DNA of 64,000 bases from UBA8612 sp045606785. Its GTDB lineage: Bacteria; Bacillota; Clostridia; Oscillospirales; Acutalibacteraceae. Each line of letters starts with the position of its first letter. Positions within the stretch are counted from its first letter, which is position 1. Under the pieces are notes generated by a model, which had not been told where the DNA came from, ran no database searches, and saw nothing but the letters and a program-made list of their open reading frames with translations. The translations under genes were made by a program, and so were the position numbers. The stretch lies in the NCBI GenBank assembly GCA_045606785.1, contig JAZUSN010000026.1:62001-126000 (forward strand), in the 5' to 3' direction. This document shows positions 30,958 through 37,938 of the stretch, piece after piece.

Positions 30958-31301
30958 TATTTATTGCCCTTTGCAGTATTAATGGAGGCGATGAGCATTC
31001 TGCGAATTACTCCGCAATCATGCATAATATTCTTTGCAATATCATCAGAAAGCAAACCTGCTTTTTGCGAGATTTCTATCCAATATTCAGTTTCATAACA
31101 TTCTTTTAATGATATTTGAAGTTTGGCAATAAAATCAGGCCGACTGTGTGCGTATTTCGCCTCACGTATATTCGCGCCAATACTTGTTCCGCTTCTTTCA
31201 AGCTGATTAGACAAAGAATAGTGTCCTTTTATACCTTCTGTAAGTTTTAAAATTTGAATTGCAAATTCTGTTGACATATCCGCAAGTTTGTTTTCTGCCA
31301 T
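30957..31301 (-). CDS. Four-helix bundle protein, 23S rRNA intervening-sequence protein family (accessory)
   Basis: This 114-residue protein matches the TIGR02436/S23 family: the N-terminal FAIQILKLTEGI helix, YSLSNQLERSGTSIGANIREAKYAHSRPDFIAKLQISLKE with the conserved R-S-G-x-S-I-x-A-N-I-x-E stretch near residue 40, YWIEISQKAGLL and a final helix. Relatives are found in 23S rRNA insertions and as free-standing genes, and the Avd protein of diversity-generating retroelements has the same fold. Function is unknown; nucleic-acid binding is suspected. The start at 31301 follows AAAGAGGTG. It is transcribed before the phosphoesterase and just 3' of palindrome array C. Confidence 0.88.
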   Translation of the reverse strand: MAENKLADMSTEFAIQILKLTEGIKGHYSLSNQLERSGTSIGANIREAKYAHSRPDFIAKLQISLKECYETEYWIEISQKAGLLSDDIAKNIMHDCGVIRRMLIASINTAKGNK

Positions 31302-31350
31302 TAAATTCACCTCTTTGCGCTGATTATACTACCATTTCATATTTTTTTCA

Positions 31351-31516
31351 ATGAAATCGCGTAAGACGCGATGAAATCCGAGCAAGCATCGGATGAAATC
31401 TGCTTCGCAGATGAAATCAAATCCGTCTCTTACTTCCGACAAGGTCGGATTTCATCACGAAGTGATTTCATCACACGCAAGTGGGATTTATCCCGTCTGA
31501 AAGACGGATTTAGTTA
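31351..31516. repeat. Palindrome array C (behind tRNA-Gly)
   Basis: Third array of the same design. The left half has hairpins TCGCGT-AAG-ACGCGA, TCCGA...TCGGA and TCTGC-TTC-GCAGA separated by TGAAA. The middle has an unpaired half copy AATCCGTCTCTTAC (about 31420-31433). The right half has TCCGAC-AAG-GTCGGA, TCAC-GAA-GTGA and CCGTCT-GAAA-AGACGG separated by TTTCA or TTTA, the reverse complement of the tag. It ends at the tRNA-Gly terminator. Confidence 0.85.
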
Positions 31517-31521
31517 AAAAT

Positions 31522-31553
31522 AAAAACCCTTTGTCAGCTGACAAAGGGTTTTT
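31522..31553 (-). terminator. tRNA-Gly terminator, perfect 32-bp palindrome
   Basis: A self-complementary 32-base sequence, AAAAACCCTTTGTCAG followed by its reverse complement, flanked by A and T. It lies six bases after the tRNA-Gly 3' end. Confidence 0.85.
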
Positions 31554-31559
31554 ATTTTT

Positions 31560-31635
31560 TGGAGCGGATGACGAGGCTCGAACTCGCTACCTCCACCTTG
31601 GCAAGGTGGCGCTCTACCAGATGAGCTACATCCGC
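31560..31635 (-). tRNA. tRNA-Gly (anticodon GCC)
   Basis: 76 nt with encoded CCA (31560-31562). Acceptor GCGGATG/CATCCGC, anticodon arm CCACC-TTGCCAA-GGTGG giving GCC, T arm GCGAGTTCGAGCCTCGT. It is a single-gene transcript. Confidence 0.96.
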
Positions 31636-31647
31636 ACAACATCAGCT

Positions 31648-31676
31648 ATTATACATAACCCACTCATATTTGTCAA
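31648..31676 (-). promoter_or_regulatory. tRNA-Gly promoter
   Basis: Minus strand: perfect TTGACA (31676-31671), 17-bp spacer, perfect TATAAT (31653-31648). Confidence 0.85.
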
Positions 31677-31729
31677 GAGATAATTTAAATTTTTGCAATA
31701 AATTTTAGCACCTAATATATGCACCAAGG

Positions 31730-31758
31730 TTGATTTAAGGCAGAAAATGTAATATAAT
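31730..31758 (+). promoter_or_regulatory. Promoter of the first LCAT-like gene
   Basis: TTGATT (31730-31735), 17-bp spacer, perfect TATAAT (31753-31758), followed by GGGAGGAACC before the ATG at 31795. Confidence 0.75.
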
Positions 31759-31794
31759 AGCAAATAAGAATTAACAAACTCGGGAGGAACCGAA

Positions 31795-33231
31795 ATGAAA
31801 CGCTTTATTTCCGTTATTCTGGCTGTTGTGCTTGTTTTTTCCTGCACCACAGCCGCATTCGCAGCAAAAGAAGAGGTTACGCCGCTTGTTATTGTCCGCG
31901 GGCTTGATTTTGCCGCACTTACGCTTGACCTCGGCACAGAAGATGAGCGCCCTGCCCTCTCCGTTTCCGCCGGTCCGATTATAGGTGCTGTATTCAGCCT
32001 GGTTATTTCAACCCTTTTGGGCGGAATGGATGGTGCAGTAAGCTCGATCTGCGACTTTGTCAACGTTCTTTTTGCCGATATGGCCTGCGACAAGGACGGC
32101 AACACGGTTGCAAATGTCTCCGTTAAGGAGTATCCGCTTGCAATGAGCAACTACCCCGAAGCCCTGGAGGAATTCAAAGAGTACGGCCAATGTGAGCCCG
32201 GTATCGTTGCACAGGCTGCTGACGAAATCGGCGCAGAAAACGTATATTACGTTACATACGACTGGCGCCTTGACCCTTACGTTGTTGCACAGGAGATTAA
32301 CGAGCGTGTTGAGCTTGCACTCAGCGACAGCGGCAGCGACAAGGTTGACATAATCTGCTGCAGCCTCGGCGGTGTTATGACCCTCGCCTACCTCGACGAA
32401 TACGGCTACGATAAGGTTGAAAGCTGTCTGTTCCTTTCCTCCACAATCTACGGCTCATACGTCGCATCCGACGCACTCAGCGGCAACATCGGCTTCTACC
32501 CCGAAATCCTCAACAACTTCCTCGCACACAGCGTGCCCGACGTTCAGTGGCTCTGGACGATTCTTGACATAACGGGCATTACAAAGGCCCTGTGCAACGT
32601 TATCAACAACATCACAGAGGAATACAAAACCGAGATTTACGAAGGCACAATGCGTGACACCTTCGGCACAATGCCCGGACTCTGGGCAATGATGCAGACG
32701 GATGAATACGACGCTGCAAAGAAATTTGTATTCGGCGACAAGGTATCGGAATACAAGGGACTTATTCAGCGCACGGATAAATTCCAGACATTCAGACAGA
32801 CAAGAGACGACTTCATCAAGCAGATGATGGCTGACGGCGTTATTGTAACGATCGTCACATCCTACGGCAGCCCTGTAACACCCGTTTATGACCGCGCATA
32901 CGTTGACGGTGACGTTATACTCGAAAGCGAGCTTATGTCTGCAGGTGCAACGATCGCTCCCTACGGCAAGGACCTCGGCGAGGACTACGTGCCTGCCGAC
33001 CCGACAAAGCTTTCACCCGACAACAGAATTGACGCATCAACCTGCCTGCTTCCCGACAGCACATGGTTTATCAGAGATGCGTGCCACGTTCCCTGCAACT
33101 ACGGCTCTGAGCTTGCAGAAATGCTGTTCCGGCTTCTTGCCGCAGACACTCAGCCGACAGTAACATCAAACGAGCTTTATCCGCAGTTCCAGTACGCTGA
33201 TGCACAGCAGAACCTTTACTGCTTCGAATAA
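31795..33231 (+). CDS. Secreted LCAT-like alpha/beta hydrolase (lipase/acyltransferase)
   Basis: This 478-residue protein has a signal peptide (cleavage near residue 23, AFAA). It resembles the lecithin:cholesterol acyltransferase-like hydrolases: VTYDWRLDPYVVAQEINERV near residue 154, then DIICCSLGGVMTLAYLDEYG near residue 183, where Ser is the likely nucleophile although the elbow reads C-x-S-x-G rather than G-x-S-x-G. The final third has PDGTW-like LLPDSTWFIRDACHVPCNYGSEL, including a candidate catalytic His. It is a paralogue of the 609-residue protein at 37939-39768. Its role would be hydrolysis or transfer of acyl groups outside the cell. Confidence 0.82.
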   Translation: MKRFISVILAVVLVFSCTTAAFAAKEEVTPLVIVRGLDFAALTLDLGTEDERPALSVSAGPIIGAVFSLVISTLLGGMDGAVSSICDFVNVLFADMACDKDGNTVANVSVKEYPLAMSNYPEALEEFKEYGQCEPGIVAQAADEIGAENVYYVTYDWRLDPYVVAQEINERVELALSDSGSDKVDIICCSLGGVMTLAYLDEYGYDKVESCLFLSSTIYGSYVASDALSGNIGFYPEILNNFLAHSVPDVQWLWTILDITGITKALCNVINNITEEYKTEIYEGTMRDTFGTMPGLWAMMQTDEYDAAKKFVFGDKVSEYKGLIQRTDKFQTFRQTRDDFIKQMMADGVIVTIVTSYGSPVTPVYDRAYVDGDVILESELMSAGATIAPYGKDLGEDYVPADPTKLSPDNRIDASTCLLPDSTWFIRDACHVPCNYGSELAEMLFRLLAADTQPTVTSNELYPQFQYADAQQNLYCFE

Positions 33232-33246
33232 TTACAAAGCTGTAAT

Positions 33247-33275
33247 TTGACTCCCTCCTCCGCCCGCACTATAAT
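33247..33275 (+). promoter_or_regulatory. Promoter of the WG-repeat lipoprotein gene
   Basis: TTGACT (33247-33252), 17-bp spacer, perfect TATAAT (33270-33275). It begins 16 bases after the previous stop codon. Confidence 0.7.
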
Positions 33276-33297
33276 ACAGGTGAAGGAGGGATTTTTT

Positions 33298-34710
33298 ATG
33301 ATGAAAAAAATTACGGTTATTCTGCTCGCACTTTCACTTATCCTCAGCTTTGCAGGCTGTGTAAAAATCCCCGAGCAAAGCAAGGCTGAGCTCGTACCGT
33401 ATTTATACGCCTACAAATGCGACGAAGAAAACGGATACTGGGCGCAAAGGCTTTACGGCGTTATGACAGCCGACGGCGAGACCGTTGCAGAGCCGATATA
33501 CACCTCCTACCGCACCTTTGAGCTTGACGGCAAAACCTACTACTGTATGCAGGTTATGGAGGGTGATTGGGAGCCGATATGCCACAATTCGCTGCTCATA
33601 TCCGCAGACGGCTCGTTCAGACTTGAATTAAAGGACTATATCGTAGCATTATCTGAAAACCGCATCATCTGCCAACAGTTTGAAGAACCGTTTACGGTTT
33701 ACGATTACAGCGGTAACAAAATTTTCTCCGGCAACGAATACCAGACCGTAGACACCGACTCAAACGGATTTTACAACGGACTGCTTGTAACGTACGATTT
33801 TTTGAGTGAAGAAAACTATATGGAGGTCCGTGACCAAAACGGCAACGCCGTGCTTGAAAGATTCGATTACTGCGGACCGTTTATCACCAACAAGGCAGTT
33901 GCGAGCTATAATCGCGACGAGGGCTACGGCATTATATCTGCCAAGGGAGAATGGCTGCTTGAACCAGTATATGACGAGATCTCAACGGTTGACGGCAAAT
34001 ATTTCATTGCGGTTGATAACGGACGTGAATACATATACGATTCCGATATAAAGCTGCTTCGAGAGAGAGAATGCGGCATATACATAACCGACGGCAGCTA
34101 CTATTTCGAGCTGAACGGCAAGCTCATAAGGTACTATTCTCATATGGATGCACCGGACGAATTCTACCGTGATGCATTCACGGACGAAATAATATCCTGC
34201 AACGGTATAAATATGGACATGTATTCTGAATATTTCAGTTACTTCTACCATATTGACAATGAGACACGCACGGTAACTATCTGCGACGAAAACGGCAAGC
34301 TGCTCGCCGAGCATAAAAACGCCGACAATTTTGTAGAGTACGAAGGCATATACAGCGTCAGTGATATAGAAAGCAGCACACGCACCTACTTTGACGCCAA
34401 GACCCACGAGCAGGTGCTTACGCTCTCCAACGTCGAATCCAACGTCAAAAACGCTTGGAAACCTGTCAACACAGCAGGTGATTGCGGACTGTTGAGCGTA
34501 GCAGACCTCGAATACAAAGGCGATAATATTTACGACGGACCGTATCACCTTTTTGACTGCAAAAACCAAGAATACATCATAAAAGACTGCGAATACTGTG
34601 AGATAACCGAGTTTGGCGGCGAAGCATTCATCTGGGTAGTTTACAAAGACAAAACTGAAATTTATGACGGACAGATGAAGCTGCTGATGCAAACAGAAAA
34701 CACGTTATAA
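33298..34710 (+). CDS. WG-repeat lipoprotein
   Basis: This 470-residue protein has a lipobox (SFAGC, Cys near residue 21). The body has WG-type beta-propeller-like repeats, the clearest being GYGIISAKGEWLLEPVYDEIS near residue 215, with others of the form F-x-x-G-x-A-V-x-D-x-x-G-x-x-I. WG repeats occur in secreted proteins of Firmicutes and Bacteroidetes, and their function is unknown (possibly binding or inhibition). The gene is rich in Tyr, Asp and Asn. A strong ribosome binding site GAAGGAGGG precedes the ATG at 33298. It has its own promoter and terminator. Confidence 0.8.
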   Translation: MMKKITVILLALSLILSFAGCVKIPEQSKAELVPYLYAYKCDEENGYWAQRLYGVMTADGETVAEPIYTSYRTFELDGKTYYCMQVMEGDWEPICHNSLLISADGSFRLELKDYIVALSENRIICQQFEEPFTVYDYSGNKIFSGNEYQTVDTDSNGFYNGLLVTYDFLSEENYMEVRDQNGNAVLERFDYCGPFITNKAVASYNRDEGYGIISAKGEWLLEPVYDEISTVDGKYFIAVDNGREYIYDSDIKLLRERECGIYITDGSYYFELNGKLIRYYSHMDAPDEFYRDAFTDEIISCNGINMDMYSEYFSYFYHIDNETRTVTICDENGKLLAEHKNADNFVEYEGIYSVSDIESSTRTYFDAKTHEQVLTLSNVESNVKNAWKPVNTAGDCGLLSVADLEYKGDNIYDGPYHLFDCKNQEYIIKDCEYCEITEFGGEAFIWVVYKDKTEIYDGQMKLLMQTENTL

Positions 34711-34713
34711 AAA

Positions 34714-34752
34714 AAGAAAACCGAGCAAACTTTTTAAGTCTGCTCGGTTATT
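34714..34752. terminator. Terminator between WG-repeat gene and cohesin-dockerin gene
   Basis: AAAACCGAGCA-AACTTTTTAAGTC-TGCTCGGTTATTT. It is symmetric enough to end both converging genes. Confidence 0.75.
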
Positions 34753-34764
34753 TATTTGTGATAT

Positions 34765-35715
34765 TCAGTTAAGCGGTGCATTTACCGCCGCATTAAAGTC
34801 AGCGTCGTTAACGACACCGTCACCGTTGACGTCTGCCGCAGAGGAATATGCGCTGCCGATATCGTCCTCACCGATGAGTCCGCTGTTGAACATACCGACA
34901 AGGAATGCATCGTTAGCATCCGTTGTGCAGTTGCCGTCAACATCACCTGCAACGCTCATAACAAGCTCGTCAGACGTGTTATCGGGACGAATAATCTTGA
35001 TTTTACAGCCCGTTGAAAGCAAGGAGGTTGCGGGAAGCCTTGCGGAATCTGCCGAGTAAAATTCAGCTGTAACCGAGCTGAAGTTTGCTGCAAGAGCCGA
35101 CTGAGTGAGGTTGGCAAAGGTGGTAGCACCAAGCACGTAACCGTCCGGCTCAACCATAAGCTCAAGCACCTCATTGACAGCGGGATTTACCGCATCGGGC
35201 ACAACGATCTGCTTTGCAGCGTAGATCTCGCCGCTATTAGCGGTTGACTTAACGTTGTTGAAGCCGAAGCCAACAGAAATGTTACCCACAAGCGTAGGCA
35301 CGCTGAGCGTGAGGTCACCGTTATAGAGCACGATGTCTTCGCTTATTCTGAACGTGATGCTTGCGAGCGTGCCGCCGTCGGTCATAAGCTGCTCATCAAT
35401 AACGGCAAAATAAACCTTACCGTCGTCATAATCCTTATTGCTGACAAAGTATTCGCTTGCAGCCTCGCCGCCCTCAACACCTATGGGTGTGAGCACGTCG
35501 GAATCGTAGCCGAGCACGAATTCGCCTGCACAGAAGCCTCTGTTATCGTTGACCGATACAGTAACGGTAAACTCCTCGCCTGCGCCGAGCTGTGAAGCGC
35601 CGTTGACGGTGAACACAGGTGCAGGAGGTGCCGCATAGGCGACAACTGCTGCTGCAGCAACGAATACAGCCGCACAGATAACGGCTATAATTTTTCCAAA
35701 AGCTTTCGCTTTCAT
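34765..35715 (-). CDS. Secreted cohesin-dockerin protein
   Basis: This 316-residue protein has a signal peptide (residues 1-28). The domain at residues 35-165 has the cohesin pattern (V-x-V-x-x-N-x-x-G-F-x-A-G-E-F-V-L-G-Y-D-x-x-x-L; LASITFRI). The C-terminus has a type I dockerin with two calcium-loop segments, GDVDGNCTTDANDAFLVGMF near residue 254 and ADVNGDGVVNDADFNAAVN near residue 290. Cohesin-dockerin interaction assembles surface complexes in ruminococci and clostridia, so one protein with both could act as an adaptor. The family of this cohesin is divergent. It follows the phosphoesterase gene after 35 bases. Confidence 0.83.
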   Translation of the reverse strand: MKAKAFGKIIAVICAAVFVAAAAVVAYAAPPAPVFTVNGASQLGAGEEFTVTVSVNDNRGFCAGEFVLGYDSDVLTPIGVEGGEAASEYFVSNKDYDDGKVYFAVIDEQLMTDGGTLASITFRISEDIVLYNGDLTLSVPTLVGNISVGFGFNNVKSTANSGEIYAAKQIVVPDAVNPAVNEVLELMVEPDGYVLGATTFANLTQSALAANFSSVTAEFYSADSARLPATSLLSTGCKIKIIRPDNTSDELVMSVAGDVDGNCTTDANDAFLVGMFNSGLIGEDDIGSAYSSAADVNGDGVVNDADFNAAVNAPLN

Positions 35716-35750
35716 TTAATCAAGACCTTCCGATAGGATGATTGTTAACC

Positions 35751-36914
35751 TCAGAACAGGTTGAAGAAAGCAAGAATAACTCTGTTGATAAGCAGACCGA
35801 AAATCTTGCTGAAGAAGTTGAGCTCGATCAAGTCGCTGTCCATTGCCTCTTCTGCAAGGAGGAGAACCTCTGAATCGTACTCTGTCTCACCCTCGTGGAG
35901 AGTGATAAGACGGCCGCCGCGGTTGTAATCCTGGCCGTAGGAGTTGAATGTGCAGCCGGGTGTGTTGACGATATCAACACCGTTGAGCTCAACTGTGAAT
36001 GTGTTTACGTGGTCGTGACCGGAGAAGACAGCAACTGTGCCCTGCTCAACAAGAGCATCGAACTGACCGAAGTTTGTAACACCGGGGCAGGGAGGCTCAG
36101 TAAGCATACCGTCCTTGATAGCGGAGAAATCAGCAAATGTGAGGTCATACTCTTTGCCGTTGCAGAACTTGCTGGAAACGCTGAGTGCAACCTCTGACTT
36201 TTCCTTATAGAAAACGTCCATAATTTCGCCGACGATGATGTGCTGGAATGCCATTGAAGGAATTACCTTACCGCCGTTGAGCGCTGTGTATACCTTGTTT
36301 GTTGTCTTGAACCACTCGATCTGGTCGGGATATACACACTCGTAGCCGTCGTTGCCATTCTCGTCCTTATAGCCGCCTGTACCTGAGTCAAACATATAGA
36401 GGTTGTAAGCAACATCTAAAATGTTTTTGGAGGACATAATGGGAAGGTTGTGTGTAGCTACACCTGAGAGTGTGGGAACCTGATCGTAAGCAAGGCAGTA
36501 GCCCTTGCCGTACTTCTGGTAGTAGCCGAGGAGGATAGCGTTGTGCTTGATCTGCTCCTCTACGGGGCCGTACTCTCTGTCGTGGTTACCGAAAACGAGA
36601 GTGAAGTATGTCTCGTGCTTGACGAAGATCTCTACGATCTGAGCAACAGCCTGCTCCTGCTCGCCATCACCGTCAACGGTGTTGTCACCACCGAGAACAA
36701 CGAGGTCGGGCTCGTACTTGATAAGGCAATGCTCAATAAACTGAAGCATTTCATTGTGAGCAGGATATTCATCCTGGCAGTCTGTGATGTGGAGGATTTT
36801 GAACTCGCCGTTTTCGTCAAAGCGAAGCACGCGAGAATCTGATTCTGCAAAAGCCATTACGCTGCAAGTAAAGAGCATAACGATTGCAAGAATGATTGAT
36901 AAGGTTTTTTTCAT
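35751..36914 (-). CDS. Secreted calcineurin-like metallophosphoesterase
   Basis: This 387-residue protein has a signal peptide (AFAES, residues 1-23). The phosphoesterase motifs are ILHITDCQD near residue 39 (D-x-x, Cys-Gln replaces the usual D-x-H), VVLGGDNTVDG near residue 72 (GGDN), VFGNHDREYG near residue 108 (GNHD), AFQHIIVGE (H), and FSGHDHVNTF near residue 296 (GHxH). Similar proteins are purple-acid-phosphatase-like or PhoD-like. The C-terminus is hydrophobic (FFSKIFGLLINRVILAFFNLF), perhaps a membrane anchor. It is upstream of the cohesin-dockerin gene in a probable operon. Confidence 0.87.
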   Translation of the reverse strand: MKKTLSIILAIVMLFTCSVMAFAESDSRVLRFDENGEFKILHITDCQDEYPAHNEMLQFIEHCLIKYEPDLVVLGGDNTVDGDGEQEQAVAQIVEIFVKHETYFTLVFGNHDREYGPVEEQIKHNAILLGYYQKYGKGYCLAYDQVPTLSGVATHNLPIMSSKNILDVAYNLYMFDSGTGGYKDENGNDGYECVYPDQIEWFKTTNKVYTALNGGKVIPSMAFQHIIVGEIMDVFYKEKSEVALSVSSKFCNGKEYDLTFADFSAIKDGMLTEPPCPGVTNFGQFDALVEQGTVAVFSGHDHVNTFTVELNGVDIVNTPGCTFNSYGQDYNRGGRLITLHEGETEYDSEVLLLAEEAMDSDLIELNFFSKIFGLLINRVILAFFNLF

Positions 36915-36979
36915 CTTGTTTTATCCTTTCCGATATGTATATTGCAAAGCCTTGTGAGACTTTTGCTATTATCTTGAGT

Positions 36980-37008
36980 ATTTTACCATAAAACAATCAA
37001 AATTTCAA
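36980..37008 (-). promoter_or_regulatory. Promoter of the phosphoesterase/cohesin-dockerin operon
   Basis: Minus strand: TTGAAA (37008-37003), 17-bp spacer, TAAAAT (36985-36980), with GAAAGGA before the ATG at 36914. Confidence 0.65.
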
Positions 37009-37094
37009 AGGCTGTAACCGAGCTTTTTAAATTTCGGGTAACAAATTTTCACTCTTGTTTTTGTGCGAATTGCATATCCCTTATTAATAAAGCA

Positions 37095-37124
37095 GGAGCA
37101 GTACGTCAGCTGACGTACTGCTCC
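37095..37124 (-). terminator. Perfect 30-bp palindrome, probable terminator of the zinc-ribbon gene
   Basis: GGAGCAGTACGTCAG immediately followed by its reverse complement. It lies 11 bases after the stop of the gene at 37135-37926. The following minus-strand T tract (TGCTTTATT) is weak. Confidence 0.65.
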
Positions 37125-37134
37125 ATTCGTGTTT

Positions 37135-37926
37135 TTATTTAATACCTGCGAGTTGATTGATAAGCGCCGTACATTCATCGAGTGTATCCGTAACAATCAG
37201 AATTTCTACAAGCTTGCCGTCAAGCTGTGTACAAAGCAGACAGTACACAATCAAGTCGCCGTCGGTAGCGTGTGTAGCATACGTTGCGGTAACAAGGTAA
37301 TCCCTGCCGCCCAGAGTGTATGAATTGACAAGATTTTTAACCTCTATCTGCTGCAGATACGTCTCATTGTAAACCTCGAAATACTGGTCATCGAGGAAGC
37401 TTTTCATATATGAATGATAGTAGGAGGAATAGTCCTTCGGTGAAGTGTACGAGCCGTCACCGATACCGATAGATATCTCATCTCCGTCCTCAGCCATAAA
37501 GTACACTACGCACTTTGAATCCTCGGTGTCGTATTCGGCGCGACCCTGCTCATCTACCTCTGCGTAGCCCTCAGGACAAGCAAGCTGAAGATTGAGCCAG
37601 TCGTTTTTGTAGACACCGTTGACACAGACACCGTTTGTGAACATAACGCCGGATTCTGCGATAAAATCTTCATCAGGATATTTTTCTTCTATCTCGATAA
37701 GCAGATCAGAATTGAACGAAAAAATATAATTGGTAACAAAATAGCTTATGCCAAACCAAAGCGCAAACGAAACAACAGCGCTCGCTACAATTATTGCAAT
37801 AATCTTGCCCTTGGTCATCTTTTTCTTTGCAGGCGCAGGCTGAGGCTGCACCGTATCAACGGGCTGCTGTACACAGTTACAAAGCTCGCCTTCCCTGAGC
37901 TCTCTGCCGCATTTTTCACAGTACAT
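37135..37926 (-). CDS. Zinc-ribbon single-pass membrane protein
   Basis: This 263-residue protein begins with a zinc ribbon (CEKCGRELREGELCNC, residues 3-18; C-x2-C-x9-C-x-C) followed by a Pro/Gln linker and one transmembrane helix (about residues 42-66). The rest is extracellular, mixed beta with acidic loops (YPDEDFIAES). This is a common architecture of Clostridia without assigned function; sensing or anchoring is possible. It overlaps no gene and follows the LCAT-like gene after 12 bases, so the two are likely cotranscribed. Confidence 0.8.
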   Translation of the reverse strand: MYCEKCGRELREGELCNCVQQPVDTVQPQPAPAKKKMTKGKIIAIIVASAVVSFALWFGISYFVTNYIFSFNSDLLIEIEEKYPDEDFIAESGVMFTNGVCVNGVYKNDWLNLQLACPEGYAEVDEQGRAEYDTEDSKCVVYFMAEDGDEISIGIGDGSYTSPKDYSSYYHSYMKSFLDDQYFEVYNETYLQQIEVKNLVNSYTLGGRDYLVTATYATHATDGDLIVYCLLCTQLDGKLVEILIVTDTLDECTALINQLAGIK

Positions 37927-37938
37927 ATTTTACCCTCC

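Noticed and set aside
30957..31301. Avd of a diversity-generating retroelement
   Set aside because: No reverse transcriptase, template repeat or variable repeat is found nearby, so only the general four-helix family call is kept.
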